The notes beneath the pieces were generated by a model. The model made no database searches, was not told the DNA's origin, and was given only the letters and a program-made list of their open reading frames with translations. From contig NC_067135.1 in assembly GCF_021347895.1 (NCBI RefSeq), positions 984,657-1,048,656 on the forward strand: DNA of 64,000 bases, in the 5' to 3' direction. Shown in pieces: positions 48,745-58,800 of this stretch. The DNA is from Acanthochromis polyacanthus (lineage: Eukaryota > Chordata > Actinopteri > Pomacentridae). Positions within the stretch are counted from its first letter, which is position 1, and each line of letters opens with the position of its first letter. The translations under genes and the position numbers were made by a program.

Positions 48745-48865
48745 ATGACTCAAAATTTGTCCAAAAACTTAAAAATAATACTTGAAGTCACTTTAAATTT
48801 AATCAAAATACTTGAAAAGTTACTTCAAATGACTGGAAACGTGTCCGAAATGAATGAAATAGTTG
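48745..48865. repeat. GTCATTTTGGACAAA family, inverse orientation (block 7)
   Basis: CAAAATGACTCAAAATTTGT, CTTGAAGTCACTT words; the plus strand shows the complement of the usual motif. Left of it, 48645-48725 is the inverse of 19720-19790, so unit and flank moved together. Degenerate GGTCTGGTTTA repeats lie at 49025-49205. Confidence 0.6.
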
Positions 48866-49204
48866 TTTACCTTTAGTTTATTTTCTTCACAAAATGACAA
48901 ACCTGTCTGAAAATATCATGAGATGAAAATAAAAGGGGAACAGTAAAATAAATGCAGCTTGGATAAAAAAAGCCATGACAGTGTAAAAATGAAAGTTTGC
49001 ATATTCAAAATGACTCAGATTTTGCCCTTGTCTGGTTCATGTCTCGGTTTAGGGTTCCAGGTCTGGTTTAGATCTGGTTTATTGCATTAAGGTCTAGTTT
49101 AAAGTCTGGTTTAAGTCTGGTTTAGATTTTTAGGTCTTGTTCAGTCTAGTTTAAAGCGTCTGTGTCTGGTTCAGACATGGTTTAATTTTTTCAAGTCTGG
49201 TTTA

Positions 49205-49720
49205 AAAGGTGTGAGAGTGGATTAAAGCCAATGAGGAGAAGCTCGGTTTTGTTGCCGTTGAGTTTGAGAAAGTTGGAAGAGGATTTCCTGTAGACAGTCA
49301 CAGAGGGAGGTGTGTTTGGTAGAAAGCCAGAGCTGGGTGTCATCTGTATAGCAGTGAATCTGACTGTTGTATTTATGGAATATATGGCCGAGGGGCAGAA
49401 GATAAATGATGAAGAGGACCAAGAACAGAGCCTTGAGGGACACCGGAGGAGAGGGGAGATGGTTCAGTAGAGTCCAGGGAGGTCAATCTATGGAGGAGGA
49501 TGATGGGAAATGGTGTCGAAATCTTCACTCAGGTGGCCTAGGATGAGAATGAATAAGAATCTGCTGCAATTAAGAGGTGATTGAACTAAGTATAATAGAT
49601 AAGATGGTCCAGACCAGGACAAACCAGTTTGTTGATCCATGTGATGGATGAGTGGAGGTGATTGCAGCAGGTAGCAGCCGACAGGTGAGGAGGGAGTCCA
49701 CAGGTAGAGGAACAATCACT
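49205..49720 (-). pseudogene. LINE reverse transcriptase relic (L2/CR1/Rex1-type)
   Basis: On the minus strand SGVPQGSVLGP is readable just upstream (49450-49420), then FIIYLLPLGHIFHKYNSQ, IHCYTDDTQLWL and KLNGNKTE-type wording after a frame change. The catalytic box is YTDD rather than YADD. Frames before and after are broken. Clearly a decayed LINE fragment in a dach intron, opposite to the gene. Confidence 0.85.
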
Positions 49721-50154
49721 ACCAACAGTCTGAATGTTGGTCAGTAAGGTCAGGGTGTCATCAATCTCTCATCAGCACAGACCTTAGTCAGTTAGAACGC
49801 TTGACCTGAGAGATGTTTGTAGTTAAAAGTTTATAAGGTGAACAGCGTTGCGTTCACTCAACCAGAAATATTGACCTGAATTTTGGATCAATTTTGAGTC
49901 GATTTATTCAATTCTGGAGCATTCTGGACAAGTATAGGAAAAATAAAACTGTAAATATCTGTAGTATGTGCAGACATTCCTGTTTCCAACATTGGTATCT
50001 GTACTAAAGCAAACATGGAAGTAGTTAAACATCTTTAATATGTGGAGACCATAGTGAAATATGTGAAAAACTCTCTGGAAGTAAACTATCGACACATTTC
50101 TAGACTGACTTGCCCAAACAAAAACTAATGAATCTCTTGTTGTCGTCACTTTAG

Positions 50155-50324
50155 GGTTGGACCTGCCCTTCATGATGATGCCACATCCTCTGCTGCCCAT
50201 GGGGCTGCCGCCCGCCTCTGTTGCCATGGCGATGTCGCAGATGAACCACCTCAGCACCATCGCCAACATGGCCGCTGCGGCCCAGCAGATACACACTCAC
50301 GTACACCGCGCACCCGTCATCAAG
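50155..50324 (+). CDS. dach2: dach exon d: LDLPFMMMPHPLLP conserved segment
   Basis: 170 bp between CACTTTAG and GTAAAC, phase 1 to 0. With the preceding A it reads RLDLPFMMMPHPLLPMGL, PPASVAMAMSQMNHLSTIAN, MAAAAQQIHTHVHRAPVIK. This is among the most conserved DACH stretches outside the two boxes; the Met/Ala-rich helix is nearly identical to mammalian DACH1/2. HTHVHRAP replaces the mammalian HSPLSRAGTS spacer, a local difference. Confidence 0.97.
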
Positions 50325-50339
50325 GTAAACATAGTTTAA

Positions 50340-51120
50340 AACAAATAAAAATAGAAACTTCGGAGGATCTCAGCAGGTTCCCTGAGGAACTTCTTACCAT
50401 TTCCATATCAATGCTCTTGAAGGAGCTGTTCCTTCACATTCCTTTGGGGGGTGTGGATGCTGTTACCAATAATTAACAGGGTCATTTATAAGAAATTTAA
50501 TTTTTTGTGTTCAAATTCAATAAAACTGTTCATTCTGTATTTGTAAAACCTCAACTCGTAGCTCCAGCTGTTCACTGTCCCACAATAACACATTATTCAT
50601 TTTTTATCATGACTTTTTGTCATGTCTAATTAAATGTGTCTTTTTCAAGCAAAAAAAAAAATCAGCTTTTCTGTTCTGTATCACAGTACTCTTTGAATTC
50701 TGAGACCGTTAAATGCACCAAACCTGACATCTGACGACATGAAATAATAAATATATAATAATAATCCACTGGGTGTTCAGATCCTCACATTCTGGCGGTG
50801 CATAAAGATTATTGTGTTCAGTCTAACAGCAGAACACTTGGTGACATTTTAGAGTTTAACAGAAGCAGCTGTAGAAAGTAAATAAACCTGGTGGACTTTG
50901 AGACTGCTCCTTGTTCTGATTGGTCCCATGGAAGTGTCAGGGGGTGTGGCTACACAGAGCTGGACCACTATTGGTTGGTTACTTGGGTTAAAATATTACT
51001 GCCTGTAAAGCCAGAAGACTGTGTGGGGGGATTCTGAGGAATAACAGAGTTAAAAGTCTTCAAATCTTAACAGATTTTTAAGTTTATATCAACCATAGAA
51101 AACAATAAAACATAGTTCCG
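50340..51120. other. Intron, no further feature seen
   Basis: Short intron of about 0.8 kb with AT-rich sequence and an A-run near 50651. Confidence 0.4.
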
Positions 51121-51155
51121 GCTTCCACTCATTCATGTCTTCCTTCTTTCTCCAG

Positions 51156-51261
51156 GAGAGAGTGTGTGACAGTCCTTCTCTCTCTCCGTCGGTGGATGAA
51201 ACCAACACTCCTCTGCAGTCTCAGCCCAGCAGCTCGGCCTCCAGCTCGCCTGAAAGACTCG
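51156..51261 (+). CDS. dach2: dach exon e: Ser/Pro-rich ERVCDSPSLSPS segment
   Basis: 106 bp between TTTCTCCAG and GTAACA, phase 0 to 1. Reads ERVCDSPSLSPSVDETN, TPLQSQPSSSASSSPERLG. It matches mammalian DACH KERIPESPSPAPSLEE and the following SSS-SSP stretch, shortened by about 15 residues. Low-complexity serine-rich linker, probably disordered. Confidence 0.92.
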
Positions 51262-51309
51262 GTAACAATCACAACCGCACAACAAACCACAGGAACACAC
51301 TCACCTTAC

Positions 51310-52116
51310 CTACCACCTCACCAGAACCCTACTAACCCTCTAACTATAACACTACTAACCTTACCTACCCTACTAACCCTCTAACCCTACCCTACTAACC
51401 TTATCTACCCTAGTAACCTTCTAACCCTAACCCTACTAACCTTACCTGCCCTACTGACCCTCTAACCCTAACCCTACTAACCTTACCTGCACCATTAACC
51501 CTCTAACCCTAACCCTACTAACCTTACCTACCCTACTAGCCCTCTAACCCTAACCTACTAACCTTACCTACCCTACTAACCCTCTAACCCTACCCTACTA
51601 ACCTTACCTACCCTACTAGCCCTCTAACCCTAACCTACTAACCTTACCTACCCTACTAGCCCTCTAACCCTAACCTACTAACCTTACCTACCCTACTAGC
51701 CCTCTAACCCTAACCTACTAACCTTACCTACCCTACTAGCCCTCTAACCCTACCCTACTAACCTTACCTACCCTACTAGCCCTCTAACCCTAACCTACTA
51801 ACCTTACCTACCCTACTAGCCCTCTAACCCTACCCTACTAACCTTACCTACCCTACTAACCCTCTAACCCTACCCTACTAACCTTACCTACCCTACTAGC
51901 CCTCTAACCCTAACCTACTAACCTTACCTACCCTACTAGCCCTCTAACCCTACCCTACTAACCTTACCTACCCTACTAGCCCTCTAACCCTAACCTACTA
52001 ACCTTACCTACCCTACTAGCCCTCTAACCCTAACCTACTAACCTTACCTACCCTACTAGCCCTCTAACCCTAACCTACTAACCTTACCTACCCTACTAGC
52101 CCTCTAACCCTAACCT
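51310..52116. repeat. 40-bp CCCTAA-rich satellite filling a dach intron
   Basis: About 20 units of ACCTTACCTACCCTACTAGC followed by CCTCTAACCCTAACCTACTA, period 40 bp in the regular part (51540-52110). Units differ by TAGC/TAAC and CCTAACC/CCTACCC. Telomere-like CCCTAA words are frequent. It takes up most of the 889-bp intron 51262-52150. Confidence 0.95.
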
Positions 52117-52150
52117 TGCCGACTCATCAGTCAGTGTTTCCTCTCTGCAG

Positions 52151-52222
52151 GACTGGTGTCGGCTGATGCAGACGTTCCCCTGAACAACTCAGCTCCCATC
52201 AAGAAAATCACAAAGGACAAAG
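52151..52222 (+). CDS. dach2: dach exon f: GLVSADADVPLNNSAPIKK segment
   Basis: 72 bp between CTCTGCAG and GTTGGA, symmetric phase 1 to 1. Reads GLVSADADVPLNNSAPIK, KITKDK. It corresponds in position to mammalian EEVPVQIPIMKSPLDK, with only the VP-P-IK pattern kept. The donor GTTGGA is weak (consensus GTRAGT) and a CA repeat starts at intron base 7. It lies between a 40-bp satellite and the CA tract. Likely an alternatively used exon; that is inference. Confidence 0.8.
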
Positions 52223-52227
52223 GTTGG

Positions 52228-52331
<104 letters not shown>

Positions 52332-52447
52332 GTTCAGTAAATTCAGTAAATTTATTTCAACCTGCACACAGCTCTTTTGACAACAGACATAACATTATAT
52401 CTTGGTTTGAAAAGGGGATGGATGAAGCAAAAGCTTTTAAATTCCAA

Positions 52448-52733
52448 CCCACACACATGTTTGTACTTCTATCTTAGTGAGGACATCCATAGGCGTAATG
52501 CATTTCCTAGAGCCTTACCCTAACCTTAACCATCACAACTGATTGCCTAAACTTAATCCTTACCCTAACCCTAACCAAACCTCAATTCATACCTGTTCTC
52601 TAAAAACAAGTCTTCACCCTCAAACATGGCTGTTTCAAAGTGAGGACCGGCCAAAATGTCCTCACTTTGTAAAAATGTCCTCACTTTGACAGTTAAATGC
52701 AGAAAATGGTTCTCACAATGTAGCAAGTACAAG

Positions 52734-52735
<2 letters not shown>
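52448..52735. mobile_element. Teleost MITE-like repeat with GTGAGGAC ends, between CA repeats
   Basis: Left end TTTGTACTTCTATCTTAGTG + AGGACA is roughly inverse to the right end (TCTCACAATGTAGCAAGTAC). The interior has CTTACCCTAACCTTAACCAT, CCCTAACCCTAACC and two AATGTCCTCACTTTG copies. This is a very common fish element in my experience; family name not recalled. CA tracts flank both sides (to 52831 on the right). Confidence 0.75.

Positions 52736-52831
<96 letters not shown>
52735..52831. repeat. (CA)n microsatellite
   Basis: About 97 bp of CA directly after the MITE-like repeat. Confidence 0.97.
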
Positions 52832-52832
<1 letters not shown>

Positions 52833-52899
52833 CAATCTAAACCTTCACCCATTTTCTTTTGACAAGTGATAAATTTCCTCACTTAGGAGGGCTTTCCTC

Positions 52900-53940
52900 A
52901 TCTGCTGTATTTATACGACACACACCAACACACACTAATACACACTAACACACACTCTGTAACACACACCAACACACACCAACACACACTGATAGACATT
53001 AATACACGTGGACAATCACACAAACGGTGAGTGGGAAGCATCAGGATGTTGTCCCTCCTATTGATCAGCTGTCTGAGCATCAATCAGAGGATGGACGGAT
53101 GGACGGATGGATAGATAGAGGAGTTAGGTAAAGGAGTGGGGCTAAAAGGGGTCATGGGGTCAGTCACTAAAAGCCTGTGGGACCTCTCCTCTCCTCTCCT
53201 CCCTCCATCTCCTCTCCTCTCCTCCATCTCTCCTCCATCTCTCCTCCTCCTCTCCTCCATCTCTCCTTCTTCTCTCCATTTTCCATCCTTCTTGAGTCTC
53301 TGCAGACATCAGCAGCTGCAGCCTTTAAATCAATAGAGGAAACAGCAGAGGAAGGATCACATTAAGACCTTTTTTTATTCAGAAAACATCAGAAAGTCTC
53401 CCATCAGGACCGCTGACTGGGTTACATCAGGATAGTTTTAGGGTTAAATGGTTTCAGGAAGTCTTCCTCAGTCAGCTGCACATCATTTAGTTGTAGCTTT
53501 AATTTATAATCACACGAAAACAAACTAAGCTGTAAAAAAAATTCACAAAACAACGACAAAAGCGCCAGGAAAAGCAGTAAAAAATAGAAAAATAAATACA
53601 AATATCACTAAATTATTGATATTTGTGTGAATTTAAATACAACTAAAAAAATATGTTGAGACACTATCAAAGAGTAAATGGCCATTTATAGAAATACAGA
53701 TTTTTAATAGGAACATTATTTACAGTTTTGCTTGTTTTATTTATTTATTTATTTTTATTCTAATAAAAAGAATAAATTAGTCAATGTACAAATTAATATT
53801 TTTTCCTGTGATTTTGCCAGATATCTGTAATTTAACAAACCAAGGGAAAACATATATAAATTTACGTGTATTTTTTTTGACTAATTATTTAATAATTTTT
53901 AATAACCAAGCATCCCTTCATCACTACAACAGATAAACAC
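52900..53940. other. Intronic stretch, no gene seen
   Basis: Short ACACACCA repeats at 52917-52990, CTCCTCT/CCATCT pyrimidine-rich sequence at 53183-53290, then AT-rich sequence. No exon recognised. Confidence 0.4.
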
Positions 53941-53944
53941 ATTT

Positions 53945-54370
53945 TCAGATAAAAACTTCAGCCAGATGTGACTCAAGATTTGTCCAAAGTGACCCAAACC
54001 TGTCCAAGCTGACTGAGCTTTGTCCAAAATCACTCAACATGTGTCTAACATGTGGTCTTTGTTGGACTCATGTTGATTAATATGCTCTGTCCCATCCTAA
54101 ATAAATAAATAACATGAAAAAAGCTTCTAAAAAAATGCTCGGTTCTTGTTCAAAATGACAAAAAAAAAGCTCTCGAAAATAACTATAAGTGTCTAAGATG
54201 ATCAAAAACTTCAGTTCTTTTCCAAAATGACAAAGAAGATTCTCCAAAAAAAAAAACCTGCAGCAGTTCAATGTCTTTGAAATAGAGTCACAGAAACAAA
54301 TGTTTCTGGAGAAATCTTGAACAATTTTCAGTCATTCTGAACAATTTTAAGTTGTTTTAAGTTCCAGTCT
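53945..54370. repeat. GTCATTTTGGACAAA family, mixed orientations (blocks 8-9)
   Basis: CAAGATTTGTCCAAAGTGAC and CAAAATGACAAA units in one orientation up to 54250, then TTTCAGTCATTCTGAACAAT in the other. It runs into the dispersed repeat at 54375. Confidence 0.6.
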
Positions 54371-54374
54371 TTTT

Positions 54375-54590
54375 AGGCAGTGCATTCTGGGTAAACTTTG
54401 AAGGCTGATATCAGCATGTGTGATCGGTGGTTGCTGGTTTAATCTGTAAAGCACTTTGTGTTGCAATTTCCTGCATGAAAAGTGCTATATAAATAAAGTT
54501 TGATTTGATTTGAACAAGTTCTAGACAATGAAAGGAGCATTTTTACACACAGAAGACACCAGGATCATCTGATAGACACGATTCAGTCTA
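54375..54590. repeat. Unclassified dispersed repeat, copy 2, split by a LINE tail
   Basis: Left part GCAGTGCATTCTGGGTAAAC to GATCGGTGGTTG (about 54431); right part resumes at AACAAGTTCTAGACAATGAA (about 54514) and continues to CATCTGATAGACACGATTCA. Copies 1 and 3 are continuous at this point, so the middle is an insertion. Confidence 0.8.
54432..54514 (+). mobile_element. Short LINE 3' tail inserted in dispersed repeat copy 2
   Basis: AATCTGTAAAGCACTTTGTG, AAAAGTGCTATATAAATAAA and (GTTTGATTT)n, a typical fish LINE 3' end of only ~80 bp, extremely 5'-truncated. Confidence 0.8.
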
Positions 54591-54839
54591 GTTTTGATGC
54601 TGATGTGGAAACAGTGTGTTTATTTCTCCTCCTGAATGTCTTGTGTCTGTCTGCTGGACTGATGAAGAGATGAGGTTCAGATCCTCATCACTTCATCGGT
54701 GTTCATCTGGATCCACCTTTATGGACTTTAAGGACCTCTAGATCTGAAAACGAACCCAAAACTCTGAATTATTCCTTTAAGAGATACTTTGCGGGGAGTG
54801 TTTTCTAAAAATCCTTCATCAGTCTTAACTGTCACTTTG

Positions 54840-55110
54840 TGAACGTGGATGCTCGCTAAGGTAGGAAAGGCAGCGGAGCGACGTTGGAGGAATCAATTAG
54901 AGCAAACACACAGCGCCTCCAGAGCTCCTTAGTATTCAGACGCCGGCGTGAACCACTAATTGGCTGGATTAGAGACATCCTGATTTGTGGGAGTGTGTTC
55001 ATTGAGAGTGCGTCACAGTGTCTGCTCAGCCCTTAATGCCCAACACACCGACAACTGGAGGAAGTCTGCTGTGAAATTAACGCTGATTAAGATGCACTCA
55101 AACATCTACA
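54840..55110. promoter_or_regulatory. Candidate conserved noncoding element, homeodomain-rich
   Basis: Non-repetitive 270 bp with GAATCAATTAGAGC, CCACTAATTGGCTGGATTAG, CCTTAATGCCCAACAC and AATTAACGCTGATTAAG: several ATTA/TAAT cores and two GATTA words. TTAATGCCCAACA is shared with 20063. It lies about 0.9 kb before the DACHbox-proximal exon. The best enhancer candidate in the window, still inference. Confidence 0.4.
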
Positions 55111-55338
55111 TCTCCATCCCTACACCTCCTCATATCGAACCCTCATCTCCATCTTTTCACGCTTCTTATTCCATCTCTACCTCCTGGTTTCTCTCACGTT
55201 TTCTCCTTCTTAACTGGTGTTTGGTTCCAGTGGAAACCACTCATTTCCAGCTATTTGTGGACAATTTTAAATCATTTTGGATTAATTTCGAACATTTTTC
55301 AACCATTTTTCCAGGTTCCACAATCTGAAGAATAAATC

Positions 55339-55706
55339 TGTTCTCTAGAACCAACTCTGAGCATCAGTATTATGGGATGGATGGTAGTTTGAGTCCTAGA
55401 AACAGTCATTGGTTCCCTGGATGTGTTTCTGTTTTCTGATAATCCAGAGAAAACTTTACAAAGTGCATTCTGGGTAAACTTTAAGGCTCATATCAGCATG
55501 TGTGATAGGTGGTTGGTCAGAACAAGTTCTAGACAATGAAAGGAGCATTTTTACACACAGAAGACACCAGGATCATCTGATAGACACGATTCACTCTGTA
55601 GAAAACCTGAGACCTGAACCAGAATGAAACCACTGCAGTTTTATTGTTCAAGCTGTAATACATCCCATAATACTGATGCTGAAAGTTGGTTCTGAAGAAA
55701 ATGAGC
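55339..55706. repeat. Fold-back repeat containing dispersed repeat copy 3
   Basis: CTCTAGAACCAACTCTGAGC + ATCAGTATTATGGGA (55339-55378) is the inverse of TCCCATAATACTGATGCTGA + AAGTTGGTTCTGAAG (55663-55703). Dispersed repeat copy 3 occupies 55465-55595 inside. Suggests that the dispersed repeat is the interior of a long inverted-repeat element. Confidence 0.75.
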
Positions 55707-55953
55707 ATAAACCAGATTTATTCTTGACATTGTGGCACCTGGATGGATGTAAAACTGATCTGGTTTCAGTTTTTACCAGAACTCTGATGTGTGTTGGTCT
55801 GAGGCTAAGTGAGCAGCTAATCTGGTCTTTAGCTTCTTATTCAGCGTACAGATATTAAATCTCTGTAAAGGATCCAGCGAGCAGTCGTATCTGTGGAGGG
55901 ACGATCATGAAACAAACAGGAATCCTTAAAGTTGTGTCTAATGTTCCTTACAG

Positions 55954-56054
55954 AAGAGTCTTCGCTGGCTCAGACTCTGCCACCTGGATTTCCTGCTCCC
56001 TTCCTATTCGCTGATGGCCTTTCATCAGTGGAGACTCTGCTCACCAACATCCAG
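55954..56054 (+). CDS. dach2: dach exon g: LPPGFPAPFLFADGLSSVE segment
   Basis: 101 bp between CCTTACAG and GTGAGT, phase 1 to 0. With the preceding G it reads EESSLAQTLPPGFPAPFLFA, DGLSSVETLLTNIQ. The GFP-PF-F-DGLSS-ETLLTNIQ string is almost invariant in DACH1/2 and begins the C-terminal conserved box. FADG/SVETLL agrees with DACH2. Confidence 0.97.
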
Positions 56055-56059
56055 GTGAG

Positions 56060-57000
56060 TTTAGAGCTTCCAGAACAACAGGGCAGCTTCATATCTAAAG
56101 AAAGGTTTACTGTGATGCACCTGCCTGCAATGGGAAGGAAAGGTTTGATTCTAAGAAGATAAGTAAATGAAAGACGACCTCAGGTTAAAGGTTTTACTGA
56201 TATTTTTGGTCATATTTTTACAGTTTCTGATTTGCCGTTCTACTAAATCTGGGGATGCAGACATCAACTTTAAGCCATTTCAAAATCATACCACAAACAC
56301 AGTAAACAGAGTTTTTTCTGAGAGTTTCTCAGCTGAGACTGATGCCAACAAGTGATGACCCTGAATTATACAGACCAGATCAAAAATACCTTTCAGACAT
56401 CAGACCAAACTATGACATTTTTTATCCAGTTTGGGACGACACGCTAACCTCTGACATTTGTGAATGATGTACTAAACTATGAGAAGCTGACAGTTTTTGG
56501 ATGACAGTCTTTTTGGTCCGTCTGTTTTTCACCTTGATTTTAATTTTCATGGAAAACCAGACCATAGTCAGAACACAGTTCCTTTTGTTGTCACTGAATA
56601 GTGTACACACAAAATGGGCAACAGTCAAACTGGTTCCTTCACACATCAGTTAAAAAACCAATCGTCAGTGGAAACATAAAAAGAGGTCCGTTGTCGAACA
56701 TTTACACAGATATAGTGGATAATAGCAGTAGATAATACAGACACAGTCCAGTTACACGTAAACACATGAATATTACATGTTTTTAAAGAAAATGTATTTT
56801 CATGTAAACATCAGTGATATTTTCGGATGTAAATAGAAGAGTGAGTCTAATATTTCCATCGAGCAGCAACCTGAAGTGATGATGGAGATATAAAAGTAAT
56901 TATTAGCCGTGTTTAGACGAATGTAGTCCTGATACCTACTGCAGTAAAACCCAAGGATTTCTGAACAACTTTCTCTCAGTATTTTATCATCGGTATCTGC
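56060..57000. other. Intron, no further feature seen
   Basis: About 0.99 kb intron of ordinary complexity; no repeat family recognised. Confidence 0.35.
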
Positions 57001-57042
57001 ATGTTGTTGAACAGGTGTTTATCGTTCCCCCTGTGTTCTCAG

Positions 57043-57190
57043 GGCCTGCTGAAGGTGGCCGTGGAGAACGCCCGAGCGCAGGACAAACAGATCCAGGCGG
57101 AGAAGAGGGAACTGAAGATGGAGCTGTACAGAGAAAGAGAGATGAGAGAGAGTCTGGAACGACAGCTGACGTCTGAATTACAGAGCAGAG
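57043..57190 (+). CDS. dach2: dach exon h: DACHbox-C coiled coil, first half
   Basis: 148 bp between TGTTCTCAG and GTAAGA, phase 0 to 1. Reads GLLKVAVENARAQDKQIQAE, KRELKMELYREREMRESLER, QLTSELQSR. Charged heptad-like helix; DACHbox-C is the region reported to mediate contacts with Eya-type partners and dimer formation. VENARAQDKQ blends DACH1-like (ARAQ) and DACH2-like (LYRERE) positions. Confidence 0.97.
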
Positions 57191-57293
57191 GTAAGAGTGG
57201 AATAGAGACTAAAAAGAACTAAAAGCAAAGCCAAAACAGACAGGACAACGAGGAAAGATGGCTCACCTGTAGCTGACTCCATCTCCACCACAG

Positions 57294-57461
57294 CCTCCAT
57301 CCAGAAACGACTGAAGAAGGAGAAGAAGGCCAAGAGGAAGCTGCAGGAGGCGCTGGAGTTTGAGTCCAAGAGGAGGGAACATGTGGAGGACGCTCTGAAA
57401 CACTCGTCCTCGTCCTCCCCGTCTCCTGAGCCGCTGCACGCTGCCAACAACAATAACAACG
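57294..57461 (+). CDS. dach2: dach exon i: DACHbox-C coiled coil, second half
   Basis: 168 bp between CCACCACAG and GTGAGT, symmetric phase 1 to 1, after an intron of only 103 bp. Reads (A)SIQKRLKKEKKAKRKL, QEALEFESKRREHVEDALKH, then SSSSSPSPEPLHAANNNNN. KRLKKEKKAKRKLQEALEFE is nearly identical in all DACH proteins. The Ser and Asn runs at the end are low complexity and differ from mammals. Confidence 0.97.
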
Positions 57462-57479
57462 GTGAGTTAGCACGTCTGG

Positions 57480-58200
57480 TAGCGTGTTTAGCACTGTAAA
57501 CTTTGAAAAGAGTCAGAGTGAAGTAGATCATCCAAAAATCTGTCAAAGGTTAGCATGTCGTCAAAAGAACGTGATGGTATACGATGCAGAATGAGCAGTG
57601 AAGATGGAAGCAAATGTCCCTTCAAATATTGTCTACCCAACACCTTCAGTGAGATGTCTAGTTGTGGTACTCTGTGGTATACTTTACCCTCTCCAAAATG
57701 GTGGTCACTAGGGAGGTGTTACTGCTGCTTCCAACACTGTATATGTGAACCAGAGACCTCCTTCTTCAGAGCTGGACTCTTTATCCTCCACAGCCTGCAG
57801 TCCTGGTTTGATTTTCTGTCTGTGATTCAATAACCTGACCAGAGAAGACAGTTTGAGAAAGGAGTGAAGGATGTCATGTATCCGATAGTATTATTATGGT
57901 GTGGACAGGCAGCTTCTCCACCATTCACACCCTGAGTTCATAAAGAAGGACTCTCAGCTAGAACTGAGGAGACTTCTGTAATGGAACGTAAGGATTGTTG
58001 TTGTTCAACAGATTGTGTTTCCACTCAGGTATTCCAGTTGGTTAACCAGCTGCATCATTATTACATTTTAGAGTCTTACATTTATCCTGTGCTGTTCTAG
58101 GTTTAACAAACATCTTGTGTCTACATGCTTTCAAAGAGGAAAACCCACAGCTGTACATGTAGTCGTGGGTTTGGTTTTATGACCCTCTGAGACTCTGTCT
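57480..58200. other. Intron, no further feature seen
   Basis: About 0.75 kb; ordinary complexity. A short open frame at 57555-57833 has no domain and no homology that I recognise. Confidence 0.35.
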
Positions 58201-58216
58201 TCGTCTTTCATAACAG

Positions 58217-58282
58217 ATGCTGCTGTAGCTGAGGACAAACCTGAACTTAATGGAAACCAGCAAGACAGCGGAGCTGTACAAG
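58217..58282 (+). CDS. dach2: dach exon j: C-terminal tail, QQDSGAVQ
   Basis: 66 bp between TTCATAACAG and GTACCT, symmetric phase 1 to 1. With the preceding G it reads DAAVAEDKPELNGNQQDSG, AVQ. It fits DACH2, where a PHDSAAMQ string precedes the final short exon. The last exon itself (about 15 codons in DACH2) was not found to 64000. If the donor were ignored, the frame would run on to a stop near 58445, an unlikely alternative ending. Confidence 0.8.
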
Positions 58283-58624
58283 GTACCTGGAAACACCAAC
58301 ACACACATGACACCACGCACATGTGTGTTCAAAGGCACACACCAACACATGGTGGGCACATGTGTGCTTAGAGCAGACACACGGCCTCCCTTTGATGTGC
58401 ACCTTAAAACTGTACATGTATGTTCAGATCCTCCACTGTTCATCTAACTAACGATAATTTATCATTCTTACACACAGCCGCAAGCTCAAAGGGAAATGTG
58501 TTTTTCCTCAACATGAGGAAGATTTTACAAGTAAATACAGGAAATATGCTAACTGGTTTGGTTGAATTATTTCTTGGATTGCAGTGTTAATTTTGGTAAA
58601 TATAATTTAACTCATCAACTTCTA

Positions 58625-58800
58625 ACATCACAGTTACATTCAGTAGATGCTCTTATCCAAAGTATCTGAGATGATGTAAGGTTGGTGGGACAGCTCTAAG
58701 GACACCACTGGACTACTGCTCCCTGACCAGGATTTGAACCACCGATCTCCTGTACCAGAGTCAGTGTTGGTCACTGAGTTAGCCAGCAATGGTCCCTTCA
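58625..58800. repeat. Teleost dispersed repeat (CATTCAGTAGATGCTCTTAT type)
   Basis: Diverged copy of the family at 5320, with CATTCAGTAGATGCTCTTAT and CCAAAG, then GGATTTGAACCACCGATCTC, the usual right-hand portion. Older than the copy at 5320. Confidence 0.65.

Noticed and set aside
51310..52116. Interstitial telomere from a chromosome fusion
   Set aside because: The unit is 40 bp with only partial CCCTAA words rather than (CCCTAA)n, and it lies between two dach exons.
57555..57833. Possible additional dach exon (92-codon frame)
   Set aside because: No DACH homology, and the joined phases of the exons on either side are already complete without it.
58250..58447. Read-through of dach exon j as an alternative C-terminus
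   Set aside because: The strong donor GTACCT after CAAG and the DACH2 exon structure favour splicing; the extension is CA-repeat-like and unconserved.
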